From: an uncultured Acidimicrobiales bacterium
GTDB lineage: Bacteria; Actinomycetota; Acidimicrobiia; Acidimicrobiales; AC-14
Length of the DNA: 58,726 nt
Reading direction: 5' to 3'
Assembly: GCA_902805665.1 (NCBI GenBank)
Contig: CADCTB010000130.1
Location: 1-58,726 of the forward strand
Shown one piece after another: positions 27,879 through 35,728 of this stretch; position 1 is the first letter of the stretch, and every line of letters starts with the position of its first letter. The position numbers and the translations under genes are program-made. The notes beneath the pieces are model-generated. The model saw only the letters and a list, made by a program, of their open reading frames with translations, was not told the origin of the DNA and made no database searches.

Positions 27879-28979
27879 GTGGCCGGCGCCCGCAGTGACT
27901 CGTCGGCGGAGAGCCGCCATGTGAACAGCCCCACCCGGGAGGTCGACCTGGACTGGCGGTCGGTCGCGTGGGTGCTGGTGGCCTTCGTCGCCCTCCTGGC
28001 GGTCACCGCCCTCATTCGGGGGGCACCGAGGGCACTTGCGGTCCTCGCGGTGGGCACCCTGCTGGCCCTGGCCATCGACCCCCTCGTGGGGCGGCTCACC
28101 CGCCGCATGGGCGGCCACCGGGCGCTGGGAGTGGGTGCGGTCATGCTCGGCCTCCTCATCGCCTTCGTGGTCGCCGGCGCCCTGCTGATCCCCCGGGCCA
28201 TCGACCAGGGACGCGACCTCAGCGGGGAGACCGACCGCGTCGTCGGCCAGATCGAGGAGCTGCCGGTCATCGGCGACGACCTGGCCCGGGCCGGCACGGC
28301 CGACGCCGTCCGCCGGGCCATCGAGAGCATCCCGGACCGCCTCGAAGGTGAGGACACGCCTCTGATCGGTGCCGCGCAGACCCTGGCCGACGGCCTCCTC
28401 GTCGGGCTCTTCACCCTGCTGATCACCGTCAGCCTGCTCCTCGACGGGGAGCGCCTCCTGCGAGGGGCACGCCGGGTCGTCCCGGTGCGCGTCAGGCCCC
28501 AGGCCGATCGCCTCGGACGGCTCGCCTACGTCACCTTCGGCAAGTACGTGGCCGGGTCGCTGCTCGTCGCGGGTATCGCCGGGCTCGCCGTCCTGGCCGT
28601 CGGGATGGTGCTCCGCGTCCCGCTGACTCCGCTCCTGGCCATCTGGGTGGCGCTGTTCGACCTCGTCCCCCAGATCGGCGGCGCCGCCGGGGGCATTCCG
28701 TTCGTCCTCCTCGGCTTCAGCAAGAGCGCGACCACCGGCGTCATCTGCGCGGTGTTCTTCATCCTCTACCTGCAGTTCGAGAACCACATCCTCAGCCCCA
28801 TGGTCGTGGGCCGGTCGGTGAAGCTCTCACCCCCCGCCACGATGACCGCCGCCCTCATCGGCGTGTCGGCCGGAGGCGTGGTGGGCGCCCTCCTTGCCGT
28901 TCCCGTCGTCGCCGCAGCCAAGGCGGCCTACATCGAGCTGCGGCCCGGGAACCCGGATGAAACCGAAGGAGGTGGGTAA
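27879..28979 (+). CDS. AI-2E family transporter (PerM-like), plus-strand copy
   Basis: 366 residues from GTG 27879. GTG 27921, preceded by GGAGAG at 7 nt, is a strong alternative that would shorten it by 14. Helix pattern and motifs fit AI-2E/PerM: LAIDPLVGRLTRR, then LFTLLITVSLLLDGERLL, LFDLVPQIGGAAGGIPFVLLG, LQFENHILSPMVVGRSVKL and the C-terminal GALLAVPVVAAAKA. It is better conserved than the minus-strand copy. An SRPBCC gene follows 37 nt downstream. Confidence 0.88.
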   Translation: MAGARSDSSAESRHVNSPTREVDLDWRSVAWVLVAFVALLAVTALIRGAPRALAVLAVGTLLALAIDPLVGRLTRRMGGHRALGVGAVMLGLLIAFVVAGALLIPRAIDQGRDLSGETDRVVGQIEELPVIGDDLARAGTADAVRRAIESIPDRLEGEDTPLIGAAQTLADGLLVGLFTLLITVSLLLDGERLLRGARRVVPVRVRPQADRLGRLAYVTFGKYVAGSLLVAGIAGLAVLAVGMVLRVPLTPLLAIWVALFDLVPQIGGAAGGIPFVLLGFSKSATTGVICAVFFILYLQFENHILSPMVVGRSVKLSPPATMTAALIGVSAGGVVGALLAVPVVAAAKAAYIELRPGNPDETEGGG

Positions 28980-29016
28980 GCCATTGCCAACTTGTCTCTA
29001 TGAGGAGGTTGGGGCT

Positions 29017-29463
29017 ATGTCGATCGTGGAGAAGTCCATCGAGATCGAACTGCCGGTGTCCACGGTGTACAACCAGTGGACCCAGTTCGAGGAGTTCCCC
29101 CAGTTCATGGAAGGCGTCGAGCGGGTCACCCAGCTCGACGACACCCGCCTCCACTGGGTGGCCGAGATCGCCGGGGCCAAGCGTGAGTGGGACGCCGAGA
29201 TCGTCGATCAGAAGCCGGACCAGCGCATCGCCTGGAGGAGCATCGACGGGGCCGGGAACGGGGGGATCGTCACGTTCCAGCCCACGGGGGAGGCGGCGAC
29301 CCGGGTGAACCTGCAGATGGAGTTCGCACCCGAGGGCCTGGCCGAGACCATCGGCGACAAGCTGGGCTTCGTGTCGAAGCAGGCCGAGGGCGACCTCAAG
29401 CGCTTCAAGTCGTTCATGGAGCAGCGGGGCAGCGAGACCGGTGCCTGGCGGGGCGCGGTCTAG
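29017..29463 (+). CDS. SRPBCC-family (polyketide cyclase/dehydrase-like) protein
   Basis: 148 residues from ATG 29017, preceded by a strong GAGGAGG. The START-like fold is visible: VEKSIEIELPVSTVYNQWTQ, FEEFPQFMEGVERV, then a C-terminal helix DLKRFKSFMEQRG. Family members (COG5637-like) are often stress- or membrane-associated and have no assigned catalysis. It is probably co-transcribed with the AI-2E gene upstream. Confidence 0.85.
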   Translation: MSIVEKSIEIELPVSTVYNQWTQFEEFPQFMEGVERVTQLDDTRLHWVAEIAGAKREWDAEIVDQKPDQRIAWRSIDGAGNGGIVTFQPTGEAATRVNLQMEFAPEGLAETIGDKLGFVSKQAEGDLKRFKSFMEQRGSETGAWRGAV

Positions 29464-29509
29464 GAAATCAGTGCCGGCGGGGACCGGGGTCCCCGCCGGC
29501 GATCACCAG

Positions 29510-29878
29510 TTAGTGCTTCAGGCCCAACCAGCGGGAACAGGACGGCCAGGCGTCCCAGTTCGAGTAGTCGTACAGGTCGAGGGCGGCCTGGTCCTGGACC
29601 TCGGGCGAGGCCTCGCTGGGCCACCCCTCGTATCCCAGCCACCACCAGGTCTCCAAGGAGAACTGGTAGGCGCCGTAGTAGCCGTTGCCGGTGTCGATGC
29701 TGTAGTCGTTGGTCGACTCACACCATCGCAGCGCCTCGAGGTTCTCCGCAGTGGGCGGTTCGTCCCAGCGGCTCCATGCCTGAGCCGGCACGGCGCCCCC
29801 CAGCGGGGTGACGGCCAGAAGGCCTGCGGAAAGAGAAAGCCCTGCGAGTAGTGCCTTGATTCGGTGTTGCTTGCGCAT
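29510..29878 (-). CDS. Rpf-like secreted muralytic protein
   Basis: 122 residues from ATG 29878, which has an AAGGAGG Shine-Dalgarno 7 nt upstream. A signal peptide ends near AVPAQA. The mature part is almost only an Rpf domain: LRWCESTNDYSIDTGNGYYG with the catalytic Glu after the first Cys, AYQFSLETWW, then DAWPSCSRWLGL with the second Cys of the conserved disulfide. Rpf proteins cleave peptidoglycan glycan strands and promote resuscitation of dormant cells. There are no LysM or G5 cell-wall modules, so this is a minimal RpfD/E-like form. Confidence 0.88.
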   Translation of the reverse strand: MRKQHRIKALLAGLSLSAGLLAVTPLGGAVPAQAWSRWDEPPTAENLEALRWCESTNDYSIDTGNGYYGAYQFSLETWWWLGYEGWPSEASPEVQDQAALDLYDYSNWDAWPSCSRWLGLKH

Positions 29879-30153
29879 TAGTGCGCCTCCTTGAGAGTGC
29901 CTGAAATAGGCAGTCAGGTGTGGCTCGAAATGCGGGAAGTCGTCTTTCGGCATTCATGCTCGCGAGCGGCGTTCGCTCGGGACGTCGTCCTTACGAGGTG
30001 CAGACGGAAAACCCTGTGGACAGGCGTGACGAAGTAGGGGACCTCCGGAGGTAGGGGCGCGCGCAGCTACAGCGGCACTCGGGGAAGGGCTGAAGTGTAC
30101 GCAGACGCTCCCAGCCGATCCAAATCGGCCGGCGGTGATTCAGCGTGAACGGC
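29879..30153 (-). other. Long structured leader of the Rpf-like gene
   Basis: 275 bases without a convincing gene. On the minus strand it holds, from 5' to 3': hairpin GCCGAT-TTGG-ATCGGC (30114-30129), which may terminate murA; the palindrome ACCTCCGGAGGT (30041-30052) flanked by direct repeats GTAGGGG; CGAGCG/CGCTCG hairpin (29963-29979); and TGCCT/AGGCA hairpin (29898-29912) close to the Shine-Dalgarno. Rpf genes in other actinobacteria can be under c-di-AMP riboswitch control, but I cannot match that aptamer here. Confidence 0.5.
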
Positions 30154-31470
30154 TCAGGAATCCAGCTGCCGGATACCCAGTCCGAGCTCGGAGAATTTGT
30201 CGAACACCTGGTCGTACCCGCGCTCCAGGTGGTGGACGCCGTGGAGGATCGACGGGCTGTCGGCTGCGGCGGCGGCGATGAGGTAGGCGAAGGCAGCCCG
30301 GATGTCGGGCATCTCCACCTCGGCGCCCTGGAGCGGGGAGACGCCGCGGACCAGCGCGGAGTGACGGGCTCCCGTCTCCTGGAACCGGCAAGGGTCGCCC
30401 ACCAGGCACTGCTCGAACAGCTCGACCTCGGCCTTCATCCGCTGGAGGGCGTCGATATAGCCCAGGCGGTCCTCGAAGATCGTCTCGTGCACGACCGACA
30501 TGCCGTGGGCCCGGGTGCAGAGGACCACGAGCGGCGGCTGCCAGTCGGTCATGAAGCCGGGATGGGGGCTGGTGCGCACCGCGCACGACCGGAGGTGGTC
30601 CGCGGTGGCGGTGATCGAGTCGTCGGTGATCTCGAAGCTGGCACCCATGCGCTGGAGCGTGGTGATGGCCGTGACCAGCCGTTCCTGGGCGCACCCGGTG
30701 ATGCGGACCGAGCCGCCGGTGGCCAGGCCGGCCACCATGTAGGAGAAGGCCTCGATACGGTCTCCACCCAGGCGCTGTGGCGCACCGGCCAGGTGAGGCA
30801 CGCCCTCGATGACGAAGCGGCGGTCGGGCTGGAGCTCGATGCGGGCGCCCATGCGCTGAAGGAACAGGGCGAGCTCCACCACCTCGGGCTCGACGGCTGC
30901 ATTCTCGAGGACCGTGCGGCCCTCGGCCTGGACCGCGGTGAGCAGGACGGTCTCGGTGGCGCCGACGCTCGGCCAGTTCAAGCGGATACGGGCGCCGTGC
31001 AGCTTCACCGCCTTGGCTTCCAGGCCCTGGTCGGTCAGCTCCACCTCGGCCCCGAACTGGCGCAGCGCGTCGACGTGGAGGTCGACGGGCCGGGCGCCGA
31101 TCCGGTCCCCGCCCACGAACGGCACGAAGGCCTCGCCGATGCGGTGCAGGAGGGGCCCGACCAGCAGGATTGGCATCCGGTTCAGGCCGCTGTAGGAGAC
31201 GGGGATGCGGCTCTCGGCAAGGGTCCCGGCGTCGATGACCACCCGGTCCTCCTCGATGACCACCTCGGCGCCCACGGAGCGGAGCATCCCGGCGGTGATC
31301 TCGACGTCGCTCAGCCGGGGGGCGTTGGCGATGGTGCTGGCGCCGTCGGCGAGCAGCGCGGCCACCATCAGCTTGCTCACCGCGTTCTTGGAGCCGCTGA
31401 TGCGAACGTCGCCGTGCAGGGGACCCACCGGCTCGATGGCCCAGCTGGGGGCCGAGGGAGGAGCCGTCAC
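30154..31470 (-). CDS. murA: UDP-N-acetylglucosamine 1-carboxyvinyltransferase (MurA-like, Asp variant)
   Basis: 438 residues. It transfers enolpyruvate from PEP to UDP-GlcNAc, the first committed step of peptidoglycan synthesis. The substrate Lys is in VRISGSKNAV (Lys28). In the loop GGDRIGARPVDLH the residue at 122 is Asp where E. coli MurA has the fosfomycin-reactive Cys115; mycobacterial and chlamydial MurA have the same Asp. The C-terminal half is more divergent than typical MurA, so a MurA-like paralogue is possible. Its GTG overlaps the HelD-like gene stop (GTGA). Confidence 0.85.
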   Translation of the reverse strand: MTAPPSAPSWAIEPVGPLHGDVRISGSKNAVSKLMVAALLADGASTIANAPRLSDVEITAGMLRSVGAEVVIEEDRVVIDAGTLAESRIPVSYSGLNRMPILLVGPLLHRIGEAFVPFVGGDRIGARPVDLHVDALRQFGAEVELTDQGLEAKAVKLHGARIRLNWPSVGATETVLLTAVQAEGRTVLENAAVEPEVVELALFLQRMGARIELQPDRRFVIEGVPHLAGAPQRLGGDRIEAFSYMVAGLATGGSVRITGCAQERLVTAITTLQRMGASFEITDDSITATADHLRSCAVRTSPHPGFMTDWQPPLVVLCTRAHGMSVVHETIFEDRLGYIDALQRMKAEVELFEQCLVGDPCRFQETGARHSALVRGVSPLQGAEVEMPDIRAAFAYLIAAAAADSPSILHGVHHLERGYDQVFDKFSELGLGIRQLDS

Positions 31471-33716
31471 CCCGTCATTGTGGCATCCGCCCCGAGCAGC
31501 TCCGGCGGGAGGGGCTCGGCGTGGACGATGTGCAGGCGGCGGGTGGTGCGGGTCATGGCCACGTAGAGGGCGCGCCGTCCCGTGGCGGGCGTCCCCTCGG
31601 CGATGATGGCGGCCGGCTCGACGAGCACCACGGAGTCGAACTCCAGGCCCTTGGCCTGGTCGACGGCCAGCAGGGCCACGGGGACATCGAGCACTCCGGC
31701 GCCCTCGGGCAGCGGAGGCAGGCCGGGGCGCAGGGTGTCGACCAGCCCGGCGGGGCAGATGACCGCCACCTTCCCGTCGCCGACGGACTCCCGCTCGGCC
31801 GCCGCCACCACCGCGACCACGCCGGCCAGGTCATGCGCCGGCGCCTCGCTGACGAGGGGGTGCAGCCCGGCGCTGCGCACGGAGGCGGGCGGGGACAGGC
31901 CGGGCGTCGCCGCCGCCAGCACCCGGGCGGCCATGTCCATCACCTCCGAGGGCGTGCGGTAGTTCACGGAGAGCTCGGTGTGGGCCGGAGGCCGGCGGAC
32001 CGGCAGGTGGGTCAGCACCTCGTCCCAGCTGGCGGGCGCCCAGGGGCCGCTGGCCTGGCCCAGGTCGCCGACGAGGGTCATGGAGCCGGCGGGACAGCGA
32101 CGGGCGAGCATGCGCAGCTGCATGGGGGTGAGGTCCTGGGCCTCGTCGGCCAGGATGTGGCCGTAGGTCCGGGTGCGGGGGTCCAGCGACTCGTGGTCGA
32201 CCTCGGTGTCGCCCTGCTCGAGGTGACGGAGGACGTCGCGGCGCATCTGGGCGTCGAGGTCGGGGAGGTCGGCCATGACCCGCTGGTGCTCCCAGCGCCG
32301 GGCGTCGTCGCCCCGCCGGCGTCCGTTCCGGGCCCGCGTGGGCGGCGGTCCGAGCGCCACCGACGCCTCGTCGAGCAGGGCCAGATCGGGCTCGGTCCAC
32401 TGGGCTTGAGCAGACCGAGGGCTTCGGGGGCGGTGAAGGAGCTGCTGCTCGTCGTCGGTGAGGGTCTTCCGGGACGCCGAGCGGATGAGCGCCGGCGAGC
32501 CGTACAGGTCGTGGAGGAGGTCTTCCGGCGTGAGGACGGGCCACATCCGCTCCAGCGCCTCCCGCACCGTGCGCTCACGCAGCACCGCCTCCTCGAAGGA
32601 CTCCCAGTCCGACTCCTCCTCGGCCTCCTCCTGGTGCTCCAGCGCCTGGCGGTGGAGGTGGCGGGCGATCAGGCGCTCGACCACGGGCCGCCGCGCGTTG
32701 TGGGTGCCCGGGCGGCGCTTGGCCTGTCCGGCGATCCGCCAGGACGCCTCCGACGACAGGAGCAGGCGCTGGCCGCGCACGAGCACGCTGATCTCCCGGG
32801 GGAGGCCCCGCCCCCGGTCGCCGACGGCCCGGGCCACCACGCCGGCCATGCGGGGGTCACCCTTGATGCGGGCGGCGGCGGGCGAGTCCGTCCCGCGGAC
32901 CGCCGTGCCCACCAGTGTTGACGGGGTGGCCAGCGTGACGCTGTGCTCGCCGAGGGCGGGCAGGACGGCCTCGATGTAGCGCAGGAAGATGCGGTTGGGG
33001 CCGACGAGCAGCACGCCCGAGCGCTCGAGCGGAAAGCGGTGGGTGTAGAGCAGGTAGGCGGCGCGGTGGAGGGCCACTGCCGTCTTTCCGGTGCCGGGGC
33101 CGCCCTGCACGACAAGGATCCCGGGGAGCGGCGCCCGGATGATCTCGTCCTGCTCGCGCTGGATGGTGGCCACGATGTCGCCCATCCGGCCGGTGCGCGA
33201 GCGGTCGAGGGCGGCGAGGAGGGCGCCCTCGCCGACAAGGACGAGCTCGGGCGCCTCGGCACCGTCCGTGGCCCGGTCGCCCAGCAGCTCGTCGTCGAGG
33301 CCGACGACCTGCCGGCCCCGCAGGATCAGGTGCCGGCGGCGGGCCAGCCCCATGGCGTGGCGGGCGGTGGCCCGGTAGAAGGGCTCGGCGGCAGGCGCCC
33401 GCCAGTCGACGACCAGCGGCTCGTTCTCCTCGTCGGCGACGGCGAGGCGCCCGATGTACAGGTGGTCGCCCTCGTGGGGGTCGATGCGCCCGAACACCAG
33501 CCCCGCCTCACCGACCTGCAGGTCGGCCAGCCGGCGACCGGTGACCTCCATGCGCACGTCGCGTTCGATCCGGTTGGCGAACGTGCCGCCTGCGCCCTGG
33601 TCGAGCACGTCGGACGCCAACGCCCGGGCCTCGGCCCGCATGGCTTCCAGTCGCCGGTAGGCGTGGTCGACCACTGCCTGTTCGGCCTGGATCTCGGTCT
33701 GTGAGTCCGCGCTCAT
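31467..33716 (-). CDS. HelD-like superfamily 1 helicase, RNA-polymerase-associated type
   Basis: 749 residues from ATG 33716. The N-terminal about 60 residues are helical and charged (candidate coiled coil, with EIQAEQAVVDHAYRRLEAMR), as in HelD/HelR, followed by the HelD-specific DHLYIGRLAVADEENEPLVVDWRAP region. Walker A is GGPGTGKT (205-212); Walker B is LADEAQD; later motifs are VNYRTP, QAKGLEFDSVVL and YVAMTRTTRRL. HelD proteins remove stalled or drug-bound RNA polymerase from DNA, and some give rifamycin tolerance. It overlaps the upstream unknown gene and murA by 4 bp each. Confidence 0.88.
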   Translation of the reverse strand: MSADSQTEIQAEQAVVDHAYRRLEAMRAEARALASDVLDQGAGGTFANRIERDVRMEVTGRRLADLQVGEAGLVFGRIDPHEGDHLYIGRLAVADEENEPLVVDWRAPAAEPFYRATARHAMGLARRRHLILRGRQVVGLDDELLGDRATDGAEAPELVLVGEGALLAALDRSRTGRMGDIVATIQREQDEIIRAPLPGILVVQGGPGTGKTAVALHRAAYLLYTHRFPLERSGVLLVGPNRIFLRYIEAVLPALGEHSVTLATPSTLVGTAVRGTDSPAAARIKGDPRMAGVVARAVGDRGRGLPREISVLVRGQRLLLSSEASWRIAGQAKRRPGTHNARRPVVERLIARHLHRQALEHQEEAEEESDWESFEEAVLRERTVREALERMWPVLTPEDLLHDLYGSPALIRSASRKTLTDDEQQLLHRPRSPRSAQAQWTEPDLALLDEASVALGPPPTRARNGRRRGDDARRWEHQRVMADLPDLDAQMRRDVLRHLEQGDTEVDHESLDPRTRTYGHILADEAQDLTPMQLRMLARRCPAGSMTLVGDLGQASGPWAPASWDEVLTHLPVRRPPAHTELSVNYRTPSEVMDMAARVLAAATPGLSPPASVRSAGLHPLVSEAPAHDLAGVVAVVAAAERESVGDGKVAVICPAGLVDTLRPGLPPLPEGAGVLDVPVALLAVDQAKGLEFDSVVLVEPAAIIAEGTPATGRRALYVAMTRTTRRLHIVHAEPLPPELLGADATMTG

Positions 33717-34486
33717 GCCGCCTCCCAGGTGAGGTGCCACGGCTCGTCCGCCGGTCCGGGCGCACGGTGGACGCGGGCCGGTGCGGCGACGGTGGCCCAG
33801 GTGCCGGAGCCGTCCGGCTCCCAGCGGACTGCGATCACGCGGAGATCGTCGAGCGACACCGGCTCGGCCAGCTCGGTGACGAAGGCGTCGTCGACCACCG
33901 CAATGCCCTTCGGCCAGATGTCGACGAGCCAACGGGCCGGCAGGCGGGCGATGGTGCGCATGGCCACCCGATCCGTCCTCCCGTCCACGGTGGCCGGCTG
34001 GTTGGACGGGCTCAGCATCACCTGGCAGCCCGCGATCACCCGGGCGCCGGTCCTGGACTTCCAGGCGTTCACGTGCTCCCGGAGCGCAGGGAGCGCCTTC
34101 TCCTTCATCTGGGCGGCCAGCAGGTCGGCCTGCTTGGTGTGCAGCCACGACTCGAAGCGCCAGGCCCGCTCCCAGTGCACCACCATGGCCAGACCACGGG
34201 GAAGGGCGAACTCGGCCGGGAGCAGATAGGCGTTTTGACCGAGCCACTTGTGCATCTGCCCGAACAGTTCGGGCGGCATGCGGAACTGCTCCACCCACAC
34301 CTCGAGCACGCGCATGCAGGGGCACAGCTCGCCGCCGAAGGCCAGCATCGCCCGCTCCGACGTGAGGTCGTGCGCTTCGAGCACCACCTTCCCCCGCCGC
34401 CAGGTCACCCGGTGGGGGGCGCCGTCGCAGTCCACCATGGTGGTGGCCTCGGGGATGGGGTCGTACCAGCGCAGCTTCCGAGGCAC
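33713..34486 (-). CDS. Unknown protein of the MoxR/VWA operon
   Basis: 257 residues from GTG 34486; an ATG 16 codons in is an alternative. I do not recognise a family. Visible features are an early β-rich part (HRVTWRRGKVVLEAHDLTSE), a conspicuous GGELCPCMRVLEVWVEQF with CPC, a Trp-rich helical middle (VVHWERAWRFESWLHTKQAD, VNAWKSRTG) and a β-rich C-terminus. No signal peptide or membrane helix. It lies 14 nt after the VWA gene and its stop overlaps the HelD start (ATGA), so it is co-translated with the helicase and is probably an adaptor or substrate of the MoxR/VWA pair (inference). Confidence 0.65.
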   Translation of the reverse strand: MPRKLRWYDPIPEATTMVDCDGAPHRVTWRRGKVVLEAHDLTSERAMLAFGGELCPCMRVLEVWVEQFRMPPELFGQMHKWLGQNAYLLPAEFALPRGLAMVVHWERAWRFESWLHTKQADLLAAQMKEKALPALREHVNAWKSRTGARVIAGCQVMLSPSNQPATVDGRTDRVAMRTIARLPARWLVDIWPKGIAVVDDAFVTELAEPVSLDDLRVIAVRWEPDGSGTWATVAAPARVHRAPGPADEPWHLTWEAA

Positions 34487-34500
34487 AGTGTTTCTCTGAC

Positions 34501-35694
34501 TCAGGCGGCCGCGTCGATGGGCACGACCCGAGCCCACTGGGGTGCGGCCCACGTCCGCCCGTCCTGGGTGCGGTTGGCGATCAGGCCCACCACGACCTGC
34601 ATGCCCTTGGGCGCCTCGAGCGGCCAAGGGGTCATCCCGTCGGTCAGGATCACCACCACCGACGGGCGGGGCCGCAGTTTGGCGGCCGCGGCAAGACCCG
34701 CCCCCATGTCGGTGCCGCCCCCGCCCACCAGGTTGATCTGGCGGGCGTTCGTGACCTGCTGCACCGTCTGCACCGCGGCGTCCACGGCCATCACCCGGAC
34801 CCGGTTGCGGGCCAGGCCCACCCCCTTCAGCAGCCCGTCGACCTCGGCCAGGACCGTGGCCAGCTCGACGTCGCCCATGCTGCCGGACGTGTCGCACAGG
34901 ACCAGCACCTCGGGCACCGGGCGCTCCAGGGCCGGCATCACGATGTCGGGGCTGGCCGAGGCCCGCCGCGACGGCCGGCGGTAGGTGTAGTCCACCCGCC
35001 CGCTCACCGTGGACAGGCCCTTGCGGATCTCCGCCGCCAGCACCCGCCGCCAGTCGACCTTGGGATCGAGCATGTCCTCGGCCCACCGTCGCCACCCGGA
35101 CGACAGCCGGCCCACGCCGCCCCGGCAGAACGTCAGGACCTCGCTGGCCACCTGCGACCTGAGCAGGTGTTGTTCCCCCGGCGGCAGCGCGCTGCCCTGA
35201 TCGCCGCGCAGCTCCCAGTCCCGCACCTCCCCGTCGGACCCGCTGCCGCAGTCCGGCTCGCTGTGGGTCTCGTGGTGGGGGGCGTGGTAGTACTCCTCGG
35301 CCAGCCGGCCCGGCTTCCACCCGAGCTCGTGGGGCACGACGCGGTCGTCGGGCAGGCGCAGGCCCGTGCCGATCAGGTCGTCGTTGATCTCGGCGTCGGC
35401 GGCCAGCGCCCAGTCCTTGTTCATCTTCCGCTCGACGCCCAAGTGCTTGGCCCGGCCCGCGTGGTCACGCACCAGATGACCGGCGTGGTGGACCAGGAGT
35501 CCGCCGAGGATGTCGATGCTCGTCGTCTCCACGAACTCCGGATCGACGTACAACCGCCATGACTCGTCGACCGTCGCCCCCTTCAACCCGGGCGACGAGA
35601 TCACTGGGGAGGCGAAGAGTGCGGCGGTCAGGTACGGGTACCGCCGGACGGCCCACAGCCGGGCCGCCAGCAGCTTGTGGGTGTTGAGCTCCAC
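34501..35694 (-). CDS. VWA-domain protein with degenerate metallopeptidase-like (DUF2201-type) domain
   Basis: 397 residues. The N-terminal half looks like DUF2201-type putative metallopeptidases that pair with MoxR ATPases, but the HExxH motif reads LLVHHAGHLVRDH (residues 69-73 HHAGH), so the catalytic Glu is His. The second half is a von Willebrand A domain with an intact MIDAS (VLCDTSGSMG, then GGGGTDMGAG and VILTDG). MoxR-VWA pairs act as chaperone-like remodelling machines. It starts 34 nt after the MoxR gene. Loss of the Glu suggests a binding and not a proteolytic role. Confidence 0.82.
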   Translation of the reverse strand: MELNTHKLLAARLWAVRRYPYLTAALFASPVISSPGLKGATVDESWRLYVDPEFVETTSIDILGGLLVHHAGHLVRDHAGRAKHLGVERKMNKDWALAADAEINDDLIGTGLRLPDDRVVPHELGWKPGRLAEEYYHAPHHETHSEPDCGSGSDGEVRDWELRGDQGSALPPGEQHLLRSQVASEVLTFCRGGVGRLSSGWRRWAEDMLDPKVDWRRVLAAEIRKGLSTVSGRVDYTYRRPSRRASASPDIVMPALERPVPEVLVLCDTSGSMGDVELATVLAEVDGLLKGVGLARNRVRVMAVDAAVQTVQQVTNARQINLVGGGGTDMGAGLAAAAKLRPRPSVVVILTDGMTPWPLEAPKGMQVVVGLIANRTQDGRTWAAPQWARVVPIDAAA

Positions 35695-35728
35695 GGGAGC
35701 GTCCAGGCTAGTCGGCCGAACGCCTCAT

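Noticed and set aside
27276-28787. 503-residue minus-strand frame across both AI-2E genes
   Set aside because: Low-complexity antisense frame; the divergent AI-2E proteins explain the region.
29879-30153. c-di-AMP (ydaO) riboswitch before the Rpf-like gene
   Set aside because: One 3' phrase is similar, but the GGGGGAACC-like and GGUGAAUCC-like blocks are not found; kept only as an unassigned structured leader.
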